From positions 1-64,000 of the forward strand of contig NZ_AUKI01000011.1 of NCBI RefSeq assembly GCF_000424665.1: a DNA stretch of 64,000 nucleotides, given 5' to 3'. The notes under the pieces were generated by a model. That model saw nothing but the letters and a program-made list of their open reading frames with translations. It searched no databases and was not told the origin of the DNA. The translations under genes were made by a program, and so were the position numbers. Positions 17,601 to 25,623 of the stretch are shown here, in pieces (positions within the stretch are counted from its first letter, which is position 1; each line of letters starts with the position of its first letter). The DNA is from Salinimicrobium terrae DSM 17865 (lineage in GTDB: Bacteria > Bacteroidota > Bacteroidia > Flavobacteriales > Flavobacteriaceae).

Positions 17601-18341
17601 ATTATTAAAACTGAAATTCCCTCCGTGTAAACCATTGGTGTACATAGGATGATGCATCACAAAAATTACAGTTTTTGTTTGGTTCTTTTTTAGTTCACTG
17701 TCAATTTCCTGAAAGAAGGCTTCTCTGGTTCTGATTTCAGCACAGTCATCATTAATTTTAGGGTGCTCATCCCAATCTTCCAGAAACCATTGGGTTTCGG
17801 CAACTATAACCTGGATATTTTCAGTAACTTCAAACGAAGCCAAACCACAGCCCGGTTCAGGATAAAAAACATCATCCCTTTCCAGTTTTTCTCGTAAATA
17901 TTCAACCTGGCGTTCAAGTCCCGTTAATCCTTCACCATACCAGTCGTGGTTCCCTGGAACAAAAAAGAGATTACCGTCATAATTTTCCACGGCATCTATT
18001 TGGGCATCGAGACGGTATTCCATAAGCTTCCTATCCGGATGATCTTTAGGAACCAGTCCAGAGGGGTATATATTATCACCAAGAAATATTGTGTAATTTC
18101 CAACCTGTTTTACTGAATCAATGTAGGTCTTAAAAGCCAGTAATCCCTCTGAAGAACCTCCGGGAGGAGAATAACCTCCATCTCCCAATAGATAAAAAGA
18201 TTTTTCAACTACTTTATCCTCGGGGTAGCCAAAATCTTCTGTAGGTTCATCCTTGGCATAATAAAGTTGATTTAATGAAGGAGAACAGGCCGAAAGTGCA
18301 ATAAACAATACCAGTGTTAGAAATATGTTATTTTTTCTCAT
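14619..18341 (-). CDS. Lipoprotein fusion: metallophosphoesterase, middle domain and outer-membrane barrel
   Basis: This 1240-residue protein begins with a lipoprotein signal (MRKNNIFLTLVLFIALSACS, lipid Cys19). Residues about 45-360 are a calcineurin-type phosphoesterase with the metal motifs LLGDGGY, FLGDNIYPSG, VPGNHDWYG, VMHHPMY and SGHDHS. A middle region (about 430-850) contains GDWDRHEDQWRW and PIPRDRDQVFSNFDG, resembling the catalytic loop and metal-binding part of atypical kinases; that is only a suggestion. The last ~350 residues are beta-rich, with GNENLRGFREERFSGES, the LRGF signature of Omp85/surface-antigen barrels, and end with a terminal Phe. It would sit in the outer membrane with the phosphoesterase exposed on one side. 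The substrate is unknown. Confidence 0.85.
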   Translation of the reverse strand: MRKNNIFLTLVLFIALSACSPSLNQLYYAKDEPTEDFGYPEDKVVEKSFYLLGDGGYSPPGGSSEGLLAFKTYIDSVKQVGNYTIFLGDNIYPSGLVPKDHPDRKLMEYRLDAQIDAVENYDGNLFFVPGNHDWYGEGLTGLERQVEYLREKLERDDVFYPEPGCGLASFEVTENIQVIVAETQWFLEDWDEHPKINDDCAEIRTREAFFQEIDSELKKNQTKTVIFVMHHPMYTNGLHGGNFSFNNHLYPTQRKLPLPLLGTLANFIRTTGGVTSTDLQNERYKGMRDRIETIASRWGNVIFVSGHDHSIQYIEHDKIKQVVSGSASKASYAGIRNDGLFAYSGQGFAALDVFEDGSSWISFYGSRNKQPKLLYQTEVIEAPQPFNTDTLSTSFPRTLEASVYEPQETEASQAYESIWGDRYRALYGINVDAPVAILDTLYGGLTVERAGGGHQTRSLRLKDREGRDYNMRALEKSAVQFLQTVAYKDTPVETKFENTLAEDVIMDFYTSAHPYAFLTIPTLSKAAGIYHTNPKLFYVPKQKALGDFNSEYGDELYMIVERPEGAWTGYESFGEPNHDIESTAGVFERLRRDEKYSLDESAYIRARIFDMLVGDWDRHEDQWRWAEFEDEEGNHLFRPIPRDRDQVFSNFDGAFLNTLRGLTGFANQFAVYDENINDIEWFNSAAVGLDRSLIQSAEKEEWLRQAEFLQEQITNEVIEEAFSKLPEETRGESTQRIIRNLKARRDNLVDITRRYYNYFAEFAIISATDKDDHVEIERLAGDKTRVTIYRIKEGEKADVVSHRVYDSNVTEELWIYGLDDDDIFEVHGEASSQILVRIIGGQNNDIYRIKNGKKVKVYDYKSLPNTVEINDGGDITFTDNYEVNVFDKDRKVFSTSAILPAVGYNPDDGFQVGLSASVTKYGFRRNPFTAQHRFRAGYYFATQSFDLRYQGEFANVYGNYNFLVAGHFTNPSYTRNFFGMGNETENFEEDLGMDYNRVRISRFGGEAGLVKDSPFGRYYKLNASFEGVKIEENTDRFLSSEYMKRTNFFERQYFAGLEGLFLYESYDDVLNPSNGMKFELIGGGKINTGETDNFYAYLAPYLGFYKAVSRNNKWVINSRVNAEVLFGDDFEFYQAATLGGNENLRGFREERFSGESAFVWGNDLRYSFDEFKTSFIPLQMGVFAGYDLGRVWLDGEDSELWHDSYGGGFWITGAEAFSAKFNLFTGGERLRFSFSVGMNF

Positions 18342-18395
18342 ACAAAATTATTGGGGGGATTTTTTTGTAATTTGGTGCAAACTAACCACGACTGA

Positions 18396-19586
18396 ATGAC
18401 AACTCTTACCGGTAAAGCTGAAAATTTTGTACAGGAACTATTCAGAAAAAAATTACCCAATACATTCATTTATCACAATTTTAAGCACACTCAAAGGGTA
18501 GTTAAAAGTACTAAAGAATTAATTGAAAAATCTGAAATAAGTGTTAAACAGGAAGAGCCGCTTCTCCTTGCTGCGTGGTTGCACGACACAGGTTATATAG
18601 AGAAATATGCAGGTCATGAAGATGAAAGTGTTCACATTGCAAAAGACTGGTTGCAAAAACAGGACGCAGACCAGGAACTTATTGATGAAGTCTCAAAATT
18701 AATTCTCGCCTCCAGAATGGGGGCAGAACCTAAAGATCTTTCAGAAAAGATTATTAAAGACGCAGATACCTCTCATCTGACAAAAGACTATTTTGAAGAA
18801 ACCAGTGAATTCCTTCGGCAGGAACTAAAACTCCAAAAGATAAAGAACTATTCACATCAGGAGTGGATTGAACAAAATATCGAACTTTTTACCGAACGAC
18901 ACCAATACTATACTCCTTACGCGAGAAAAAACTGGACAGAAGGAAAAAATAAAAATCTCTACGAGCTACTCAATAAAGAAAGAAAGGCAAAAAAGAAATT
19001 AGCTAAGGAAGAGGCTAAGGCTAGACTCAAAGTAAAATACAAAGACAAGAGCCCGGATCGGGGGATTCAAACGCTCTTTAGAGTCACCATGCGGAATCAC
19101 CTAAAGTTAAGTGATATTGCAGATGCTAAAGCCAATATCCTCCTGTCAGTTAATGCCATAATCATTTCTCTGGCCATTGCCAATTTTATACCAGATCTTG
19201 CGACCCCCGCCCAATCAAGTACTATGATGATGATCCCCATTTTTATTCTCATGATCTTTAGTGTGGCATCAATTATAGGAGCAATTATGTCTACCAGGCC
19301 AAACGTAACATCGGGAGAATTCACAAGGGAGCAAATAAAAAAAGGAGAGGTAAACGTTTTATTTTTTGGGAATTTTCATCGTATGCCTTACGAGCAATTT
19401 GAATGGGCAATGCATGAAATACTAGAAAATCAAACCGATGTTTATGAATCTCTAATGAAGGATCTCTACATGCTCGGAGTAGTACTCAACCGGAAGTATT
19501 ACCTGTTAAGAATTACCTATACTATCTTTATGGTAGGAATTATTCTCTCGGTCCTTACTTTCATTGCTACTTATTACCTTGCCTAG
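18396..19586 (+). CDS. HD-domain phosphohydrolase fused to PycTM-like (DUF5706) membrane domain
   Basis: The 396 residues join two parts. An HD domain (about 20-180) has metal-ligand candidates His31, His63-Asp64 (LLLAAWLHDTGY) and the Asp in KDADTSHL. A very charged linker (about 185-230) leads to a membrane domain from about 235: FRVTMRNHLKLSDIADAKAN, then helices near 251-270, 280-303 and 373-395. That C-terminal layout matches the PycTM/DUF5706 effector domain of Pycsar anti-phage systems, where it responds to cyclic UMP or CMP. No pyrimidine cyclase gene is adjacent, so a defence role is not shown. An HD domain could hydrolyse a nucleotide signal sensed at the membrane. The last 81 nt overlap the convergent gene 19506-21953. 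Confidence 0.85.
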   Translation: MTTLTGKAENFVQELFRKKLPNTFIYHNFKHTQRVVKSTKELIEKSEISVKQEEPLLLAAWLHDTGYIEKYAGHEDESVHIAKDWLQKQDADQELIDEVSKLILASRMGAEPKDLSEKIIKDADTSHLTKDYFEETSEFLRQELKLQKIKNYSHQEWIEQNIELFTERHQYYTPYARKNWTEGKNKNLYELLNKERKAKKKLAKEEAKARLKVKYKDKSPDRGIQTLFRVTMRNHLKLSDIADAKANILLSVNAIIISLAIANFIPDLATPAQSSTMMMIPIFILMIFSVASIIGAIMSTRPNVTSGEFTREQIKKGEVNVLFFGNFHRMPYEQFEWAMHEILENQTDVYESLMKDLYMLGVVLNRKYYLLRITYTIFMVGIILSVLTFIATYYLA

Positions 19587-21953
19587 GACCTTTTCAAGAT
19601 CTTCATAGGTAAAAATCTGCTCTTCCTGTTGTTCATTTTTAAGATGGTATAGGACCTCAACTCTGATTGCTTTTAAGCCAATTACTCCCTGTACATCTTC
19701 CAACTCTAATTTTTCAACCTTTTCCCCTAAGTATTTTTTGGACTGCAAATATTTAATATAACGCAAATATTCCCTTTCATCTTTCCTGTTAGCATAGACA
19801 ATTGCAATTTTCCCCTTTTGAGTTACCCTTTCTTCAGATCCTTTCACATTTGCTTTATCTATTCTTTTTTTTATGATCTCATACCTCGCGTTGTAGGTAC
19901 CATCAACATCAAATTGTTTTTCATCCATCCTATATCTTATTGATAACGTTGTATTGTAAACAAGGATCAATGAAGCTGCCTCCAGTTTCAAAGGCATATT
20001 TTCCTGGATTTGGTAGAAACGGTTCTCCATTTCGCACATCGTACTCAATTGCCACAAACGAAGATTGAACAGATAAACCTCGTCAAAAGGTTTCGCTTTA
20101 TTATTTGCGAGGGAAGCACCTATGTAAATATTGTGTTCTACGCCATCGGTTTTATATCTTTCAAAATAATGGGGATAGATCTCCTGCGCATCAATTTGTC
20201 TACGATCAATATAACGGGCCATTGTGCGATTAATTTGCTGTACAGCCTCGTCATAATGTTTGCGGTGATTATATATTATACCGGTTTCAGAATTTACATT
20301 TTCTCTGTAGACTCCTACCTTTTCCTTTAATTGCTGAGATTGTTTTTCAATGTGGTCCAAGACAGGATTTATCTCCCTTTGGAGGAGGTTGAAAACCTTC
20401 TGTTCACTTGAGGTGCTCAAACTGCCGGCGAGATCATCTTCAAATTCCTTAATGCGGAATTTTACCTGTTCATAAATACTCAGATTTTCAATTTCTTCAG
20501 CCTCGCAAACTATGCCGGTAATTAATTGAAGTTGATCAAGCAGGTCTTTCTGAATAGCTTCATTACGGGCTTCTGAAGAAGCCACAATATCTATTTCTCC
20601 ATATAAAGGATAAACGTCTTCAAAGGTAATATCCTTAAAAGATGCAAGTCCATCCTCATCCAGGTCTCTTATAAACTTTCTTGCCTCCTTTTCAAAAATC
20701 CATAACACGCTGGGATGTATCGATGTACATTCGCTTTGTATTACCGCCTTCACCCGGTTCTCAAATTCTGCCTTACTACGTTCCACGGCGGTAACAATGT
20801 AAGGTAAGATATCTTCTAGTTTCGTGGCATTAATACTGTTAAGTTCATTTTTTTCATAAGACACCAATTCAAGCAACCCCAATAAAATGTTGTTTTTAGC
20901 AATAGGAGCAATTATTGCACTTTTTACACCTGCGTCCACCAAAGATGCAGCCAGAAGATTTTTTGAAGACTTGGCTGAAAATTTTGTGACATCGGGAATA
21001 CTAAAGTAATTATGTTCCCTCACAAGTTTTTGATAAGCCTCCTCCTCTAGCGCACCCTTACAGTCCACTCCTTTTTTCTGCTGAAGTAAAAAACTGGGAG
21101 AACGATTTCCCATCATTCGTTCAAAGGTTGATTCCTGATCATTATACATAGTAAAACCTACCCGAAGATTTGGAATTTTATAGATGGATTTAAAAATCTC
21201 CTCAAATTTTTCCATCTCTTCCTTTCCTGAGGTATTTCTTTGCAACAGAGTTGTCTTAAGATCTGAGATTGCATCGTCTACAGTAACATCTGTAAGTGAA
21301 ATAATAGTAAACCCTTTAAAAATCCAGCTTTTTGGGGGAAATTTTTGCTTCCAAAGCTCTACATTTTCAATATTTTGAATTAACTCATCAACATCATCTT
21401 TGGTTATTTCTATAGCCTTATCATTAGGTTCCAGCTCCATGAAATCTGAATCCAGTTCAATTCTATAGTGTCTTAAAATGCCATTTTGATCGGGTATGTC
21501 ATAATAAAGAGGCCGTGAAAAATCCAAATCGTAGCCATAATACTCATTGAGTATAAGAATACACGCGTAGATGTAATCAAGGTCGTCTCCAAGATTCCTC
21601 ATTTTCAATGTGAAATCTTTTCCTGCACCTGCTAAAATCTCTCTGAATTTTTGAGTTGAATTAAAAATAAGATTATGAAATGGAACAGAGATGGCTTTAA
21701 TCTGTGCCCCCGAAAGAATTTCGGGAAAAAGATCTTTCATGAGAATCCTTATGGGATCTTTTAACTTATTAAGCTCTTCAAAGTTGTTGATCCCTTCTTC
21801 CAAAGGAGGAAAAGTGGAGATATACTCCAACATCTTCTCCAAATATTCCCTGGAGATGCTGCTCGATTCTATCTCCAGTTGTCTGCGATATTGTTCAATG
21901 ATCTTGTGAAAACCGATCTTTATTTCCAGGGGAAATTCCTTTTGATTCTTCAT
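19506..21953 (-). CDS. Large GAF-domain protein of unknown function
   Basis: The 815-residue cytoplasmic protein has no signal peptide. Around residues 290-400 a GAF-like fold is visible (DCKGALEEEAYQKLVREHNY, AGVKSAIIAPIAKNN, LGLLELVS). The rest is mainly helical, with a coiled-coil-like stretch near 545-600, and carries no kinase, cyclase or DNA-binding motif that I recognise. Long single-GAF proteins of this type are common in Flavobacteriaceae without assigned function. The start ATG at 21953 follows normal spacing. Its last 27 codons lie antisense to the end of the HD-PycTM gene. That tail (NESKDRENNSYHKDSIGNS) is polar and looks like a read-through extension past an older stop. Confidence 0.8.
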   Translation of the reverse strand: MKNQKEFPLEIKIGFHKIIEQYRRQLEIESSSISREYLEKMLEYISTFPPLEEGINNFEELNKLKDPIRILMKDLFPEILSGAQIKAISVPFHNLIFNSTQKFREILAGAGKDFTLKMRNLGDDLDYIYACILILNEYYGYDLDFSRPLYYDIPDQNGILRHYRIELDSDFMELEPNDKAIEITKDDVDELIQNIENVELWKQKFPPKSWIFKGFTIISLTDVTVDDAISDLKTTLLQRNTSGKEEMEKFEEIFKSIYKIPNLRVGFTMYNDQESTFERMMGNRSPSFLLQQKKGVDCKGALEEEAYQKLVREHNYFSIPDVTKFSAKSSKNLLAASLVDAGVKSAIIAPIAKNNILLGLLELVSYEKNELNSINATKLEDILPYIVTAVERSKAEFENRVKAVIQSECTSIHPSVLWIFEKEARKFIRDLDEDGLASFKDITFEDVYPLYGEIDIVASSEARNEAIQKDLLDQLQLITGIVCEAEEIENLSIYEQVKFRIKEFEDDLAGSLSTSSEQKVFNLLQREINPVLDHIEKQSQQLKEKVGVYRENVNSETGIIYNHRKHYDEAVQQINRTMARYIDRRQIDAQEIYPHYFERYKTDGVEHNIYIGASLANNKAKPFDEVYLFNLRLWQLSTMCEMENRFYQIQENMPLKLEAASLILVYNTTLSIRYRMDEKQFDVDGTYNARYEIIKKRIDKANVKGSEERVTQKGKIAIVYANRKDEREYLRYIKYLQSKKYLGEKVEKLELEDVQGVIGLKAIRVEVLYHLKNEQQEEQIFTYEDLEKVLGKVISSNESKDRENNSYHKDSIGNS

Positions 21954-22049
21954 ATGTTAAAATTAAAGGAATTTCGATCTGTGCCTGTGACAGTTTTTCA
22001 TATTAACATTAATTTATCTATTTCAACGGTTTCTCTCCGGTATCTTCCT

Positions 22050-22057
22050 TATTTTTG
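22050..22057 (+). promoter_or_regulatory. Promoter -7 element of the TlpA-like gene
   Basis: TAttTTTG matches the consensus exactly. Transcription would start near 22063, 14 nt before ATG 22077. This supports the short start over a longer open frame that begins at 21879 inside the divergent gene. Confidence 0.5.
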
Positions 22058-22076
22058 TCCAAAATTTAAATTAATT

Positions 22077-23210
22077 ATGCGAAAAATATTCTTAGCCGGA
22101 CTGGTTATTCTTCTTGCTGCTTGTGAAAGTGAAAATGAAGGATACAGGATTAGCGGAACAGTTCAAAATGCTCCGGATGGGCAAATGGTTATCGTTTCAG
22201 AATTAAATGACAGTAATACTCAGGTTGTGCATCTGGATACTGTAGAAGTTAAAGATGAGAAATTTGAACTTGACCTTGCCGAAAAAGAAGAGCCTACCAT
22301 AAGTTTTCTGACCGTTGAAGGAACCCGTGGGAATGTGGTTTTTATTGCAGATAATACCCCCATTAATTTTGAAGTATATCCGGATAGTATTTATTCTTCA
22401 GAAATTTCCGGTGGAGAAGACAACGAAGTATTAACCGCTTACCTGGAGAATGTGAGAACGGTTAGCAAGAAAATGGGAGAAAACAGAAACGCTTTGAGAG
22501 AAGCTATGATGAACAGAGATTCTACTACTTTACAAAATCTACAGGCTTTTCAGGAACAGATTTTTGACGAAGATCAAGAGACAAAAATAGGATTGATCAA
22601 ATCAAATCCTAATTCCATTGTATCTGTAATGATCCTTCAGGACATGTTAAATTCTGCCTATTCTTCCTCAGAGTTAAGGGAACTTTACGATCAATTGAGT
22701 CCTAAAATTAAGGAAGTTCCTTTGACAAAATCTTTTAAAACACGTCTGGACAATATGAGCAAGACCGAGGTTGGCAGTAAGGCTCCAACCTTTACTGCAC
22801 CAACTCCACAGGGAGAAATGCTTGCTTTAAATGATGTTCTTGGAAAAGTGACTCTTGTTGATTTCTGGGCTGCATGGTGTAAACCTTGTAGGGTAGAAAA
22901 TCCCAATATTGTTGAGGTCTATGAGAAATATCATGACCAGGGATTTAATATCATTCAGGTATCTTTGGATCGTCCGGGACAAAAGGACAAGTGGATTCAA
23001 GCTATAGAAGATGATAATCTTGGCCAATGGAACCATGTTTCTAATCTTATGTTCTGGCAGGATCCTGTCGCAGTAGAATACGGCATTCGGGCTATCCCGG
23101 CAGCCTTCCTGTTAGATGAAAGCGGAAAGATCATTGCAAAAGACCTTAGAGGTGAAGCCCTAGGAGAAAAGGTTGGAGAGATGCTTAATAATACTTCTTC
23201 GCAAAATTAA
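22077..23210 (+). CDS. TlpA-like thioredoxin-fold lipoprotein with DUF4369-type N-domain
   Basis: The 377-residue protein opens with a lipoprotein signal (MRKIFLAGLVILLAACES, lipid Cys16). An N-terminal beta domain follows (GYRISGTVQNAPDGQMVIVS), typical of DUF4369. A helical linker leads to a thioredoxin domain from about residue 240 with active site WAAWCKPC (Cys268, Cys271) and the cis-Pro loop IRAIPAAFLLDESGK. Such proteins are periplasmic thiol-disulfide oxidoreductases acting in cytochrome c maturation or envelope redox control. Many Bacteroidota carry several copies, so the partner is uncertain. The start was chosen for the signal peptide and the -7 element just upstream. A strong terminator follows. 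Confidence 0.9.
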   Translation: MRKIFLAGLVILLAACESENEGYRISGTVQNAPDGQMVIVSELNDSNTQVVHLDTVEVKDEKFELDLAEKEEPTISFLTVEGTRGNVVFIADNTPINFEVYPDSIYSSEISGGEDNEVLTAYLENVRTVSKKMGENRNALREAMMNRDSTTLQNLQAFQEQIFDEDQETKIGLIKSNPNSIVSVMILQDMLNSAYSSSELRELYDQLSPKIKEVPLTKSFKTRLDNMSKTEVGSKAPTFTAPTPQGEMLALNDVLGKVTLVDFWAAWCKPCRVENPNIVEVYEKYHDQGFNIIQVSLDRPGQKDKWIQAIEDDNLGQWNHVSNLMFWQDPVAVEYGIRAIPAAFLLDESGKIIAKDLRGEALGEKVGEMLNNTSSQN

Positions 23211-23241
23211 AAATTTCCCTTGGGTTTCGGTTTAAAAACAA

Positions 23242-23269
23242 AAAAAGGGTGCTGTTCAGCACCCTTTTT
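23242..23269. terminator. Bidirectional rho-independent terminator
   Basis: An AAAAAGGGTGCTG / CAGCACCCTTTTT hairpin with a minimal loop lies between the converging TlpA-like (+) and SIMPL (-) genes. The flanking A- and T-tracts let it serve both directions. Confidence 0.85.
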
Positions 23270-23288
23270 AATTATATTAAATCATAAA

Positions 23289-23963
23289 TTAATTCAACAT
23301 AAAAGTGACATTGACCTTCACGGTAATTTCCATTTCACCCGGCGCGATAGTTTGCTGTTCGGCATTATCCGATTGCATTTCCATAACTCTGTAAACCGGT
23401 TGATAATGATCTGTTTGAACTTCAGAAATAAATATTGCCTTTCCTGCACTTTGTCCCAGTGCAGATGCATATTCTTCAGCTTTCATTTTTGCATTTAAAA
23501 CTGCCTTTCTTCGTGCTTCTGACTGTAGTGCCTCTTTTTCTGAAGTTCTGAATTCTATACCATCAATCCGGTTGAGGCCTGAACTTAGTAGACCAGACAT
23601 GATTTTCTCATAGTCCGTAAGGTTGACCAATTCAATGGAAATTGCCTGATTCGCTGAATACATGGTATCCTGGGTATTATAATTCACTTCCTTGTTGAGC
23701 CTGATGTATTCGGTTTGGATATTTTTGGGGGCTACACCCTGAGATTTCAAATATTTTATCACCTTATCCACCACCTGGTCATTTTTTCGCTTAACCTCTT
23801 CAGCTGTTTTACCAGTGTGTTCGATCCTTGACTTAATAAGCACTTTGTCTGGTACTATGTTTACTGTTCCGGTTCCAAGTACCGAGATTGAAGGAATTGG
23901 TTTCTCTTGAGCAAAGCCTATACAGTATCCAAAAATGGCAATTAAAAGAAGATATTTTTTCAT
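23289..23963 (-). CDS. SIMPL-domain (DUF541) exported protein
   Basis: The 224-residue protein has a cleavable signal peptide (MKKYLLLIAIFGYCIGFAQ, cut after about residue 19). A single SIMPL/DUF541 domain follows: SISVLGTGTVNIVPDKVLIK at its start, ARRKAVLNAKMKAEEYASAL near the middle and EMEITVKVNVTFML at the end. SIMPL proteins (the E. coli example is YggE) are periplasmic and linked to oxidative-stress tolerance, but the biochemical role is unclear. The start at ATG 23963 is set by the signal peptide; a longer frame upstream would put 33 unrelated residues before it. It lies 46 nt downstream of the rhomboid gene and may be co-transcribed. Confidence 0.9.
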   Translation of the reverse strand: MKKYLLLIAIFGYCIGFAQEKPIPSISVLGTGTVNIVPDKVLIKSRIEHTGKTAEEVKRKNDQVVDKVIKYLKSQGVAPKNIQTEYIRLNKEVNYNTQDTMYSANQAISIELVNLTDYEKIMSGLLSSGLNRIDGIEFRTSEKEALQSEARRKAVLNAKMKAEEYASALGQSAGKAIFISEVQTDHYQPVYRVMEMQSDNAEQQTIAPGEMEITVKVNVTFMLN

Positions 23964-24009
23964 AATTATTAAAACTATTTTGTTCTGAATTTCAATTTCG
24001 ATGCCAATA

Positions 24010-24660
24010 TCATATTTTTCCTGATTTCTGTAAGAAAAAAAGTAAAACAATGGGTAATGCAAGTAAAATCACCATTAACAAACTTGTAGTAAATAATTCT
24101 GGTACAAGGATCAACGTTAAAATATAACCTCCTACAGCTCCACCAAAATGAGCATCATGACCAATATTCCCTATCCTGTTTTTCATCCCATAGATAGAGT
24201 AAAACATATAACCTATTCCAAAAACATAAGCCGGTATTGGAATTGGTATAAAAAACATATAGAGGCTCATGTCCGGATACAACAAAATAGCAGCATAAAT
24301 AATTCCCGATACGGCACCGCTTGCTCCCACCGCATTGTATTGAAATTCGTCCTTGTGAAAATAATAAGATAAAAGATTACCAATCATCAGGCTCGTAAAA
24401 TATATGAGTAAGAAACTTATACTACCAAGGGAGGCAATAACGATATCGGCAAAGAAATACAAGGTGAGCATATTAAGAAACAAATGCGCTGTATCCACAT
24501 GTAAGAATCCGGAAGTGAGGATTCTTATCTTCTCTCCTCTTTTAACCGCTGCAGAATTAAACTTGTACTTTTCAAATAAAGACCGATCATTAAATCCCTT
24601 AAAAGAGAAAATTATATTTGCTGCTATGACTGCTATGGTAACCAGGTCCAAATCTCCCAT
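24010..24660 (-). CDS. Rhomboid-family intramembrane serine protease
   Basis: The 216 residues form six membrane helices with the rhomboid catalytic pair: the Ser in GASGAVSG (about residue 115) and the His in GHDAHFGGAVGG (about residue 170). HLFLNMLTLYFF corresponds to the conserved HxxxN region of helix 2 that forms the oxyanion site. It would cleave membrane proteins within or near their transmembrane segment. Natural substrates are not predictable. It shares a palindromic divergent promoter with the LpxL-like gene (24680-24698), and the SIMPL gene lies downstream in the same direction. Confidence 0.92.
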   Translation of the reverse strand: MGDLDLVTIAVIAANIIFSFKGFNDRSLFEKYKFNSAAVKRGEKIRILTSGFLHVDTAHLFLNMLTLYFFADIVIASLGSISFLLIYFTSLMIGNLLSYYFHKDEFQYNAVGASGAVSGIIYAAILLYPDMSLYMFFIPIPIPAYVFGIGYMFYSIYGMKNRIGNIGHDAHFGGAVGGYILTLILVPELFTTSLLMVILLALPIVLLFFLQKSGKI

Positions 24661-24679
24661 TAATGCTAAAATTTAGTGC

Positions 24680-24698
24680 CAAATATACCATATATTTG
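24680..24698. promoter_or_regulatory. Palindromic divergent promoter
   Basis: CAAATATAccaTATATTTG is a perfect inverted repeat with 8-bp arms. The right arm is a TAtaTTTG -7 element for the rightward LpxL-like gene (ATG 24715). The left arm, read on the minus strand, is the same element for the rhomboid gene (ATG 24660). The two polymerase sites are 3 nt apart and would compete. Confidence 0.65.
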
Positions 24699-24714
24699 CC
24701 TAAATGAATTTCCC

Positions 24715-25623
24715 ATGCAGCGTTTAGTTTTCTGGCTGGCTTACCCATTTTTGTGGCTTATTTCGATATTACCTTTCAGGCTCTTCTACCTGTTTTCAGA
24801 CTTTGTTTTTGTGATTGTATTTTACGTCGCCAGGTACAGAAGGAAAACAGTCATAGAAAATCTTCAACTCGTTTTTCCTGGAAAGACCAGGGCGGAACTG
24901 AAAAAGATCAGAAAAGATTTCTTCCGTCATATGGTGGACATGTTTCTGGAAATGATAAAGAGCCTCTCTATCTCAAATGAAGAATTAAAAAAGCGTTTTA
25001 AATTTAAAAATGTAGAAGAAATCCAGAAGATTAGAGAAATGGATAAGAGTATCCTTCTTGCCTGTGGCCATTATGCGAGTTATGAATGGATGAATGCTTT
25101 ACAGTTATACGGCCTGGACTACAAAGGTTTTGGGGTATATAAAAAGGTACAAAACCGCTACTTTGACCAACTTGCCAAAGATATTAGAGGTCGCTATGAA
25201 GGTATCCTTATTCCAACTACAAAAGCGACCAAAACTATTACTGCTAATGAACGTAAAGGAATCCGCGGGGTTTATGCTATGATTGCAGACCAGTCTCCAA
25301 AAATTTCCCGTGCCCGGGCCTGGAGAGATTTTATGGGAATTACGGTTCCAATCTTTATGGGGCTGGAACATCTCTCCCGCACATTGGATATGGTAGTAGT
25401 CTACCTGCACGTAGAAAAAATTAAAAGAGGCTACTACGTAGCCTCCTTTAAAACAATATCATATGAGCCGGCAAAAGAACCTCAATATTTTATAACCCGA
25501 AGCTATTTTGAACATCTTGAAAATCAAATTAAACAGGAGCCCCAGTATTATTTATGGACCCATAAAAGATGGAAACATAGAAATAATCCAATATCAGAAA
25601 ATGCTGTAGTTATTAAAGATTAG
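24715..25623 (+). CDS. Lipid A acyltransferase, LpxL/HtrB family
   Basis: The 302-residue protein has an N-terminal membrane anchor (MQRLVFWLAYPFLWLISILP) and the HX4E acyltransferase motif in CGHYASYEWMN (about residue 118). It also has DQSPK and MGLEHLSRTLDMVVVYLHV of the lysophospholipid-acyltransferase-like fold. It would add a secondary acyl chain to lipid A at the inner membrane. The start is ATG 24715, since the earlier GTG (24676) lies upstream of the -7 element at 24691-24698 and would not be transcribed. Its 3' end overlaps the convergent GlmM-type gene by 11 nt. Confidence 0.9.
   Translation: MQRLVFWLAYPFLWLISILPFRLFYLFSDFVFVIVFYVARYRRKTVIENLQLVFPGKTRAELKKIRKDFFRHMVDMFLEMIKSLSISNEELKKRFKFKNVEEIQKIREMDKSILLACGHYASYEWMNALQLYGLDYKGFGVYKKVQNRYFDQLAKDIRGRYEGILIPTTKATKTITANERKGIRGVYAMIADQSPKISRARAWRDFMGITVPIFMGLEHLSRTLDMVVVYLHVEKIKRGYYVASFKTISYEPAKEPQYFITRSYFEHLENQIKQEPQYYLWTHKRWKHRNNPISENAVVIKD

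Noticed and set aside
18396-21953. Complete Pycsar defence system
   Set aside because: Only the effector-like domain is present; the neighbouring GAF protein has no cyclase motif.
21879-22076. Longer start for the TlpA-like lipoprotein
   Set aside because: It would put 66 residues before a clear lipoprotein signal and overlap the divergent gene.
23964-24062. Longer start for the SIMPL protein
   Set aside because: The signal peptide begins at ATG 23963; the extra residues overlap the rhomboid gene and have no function.
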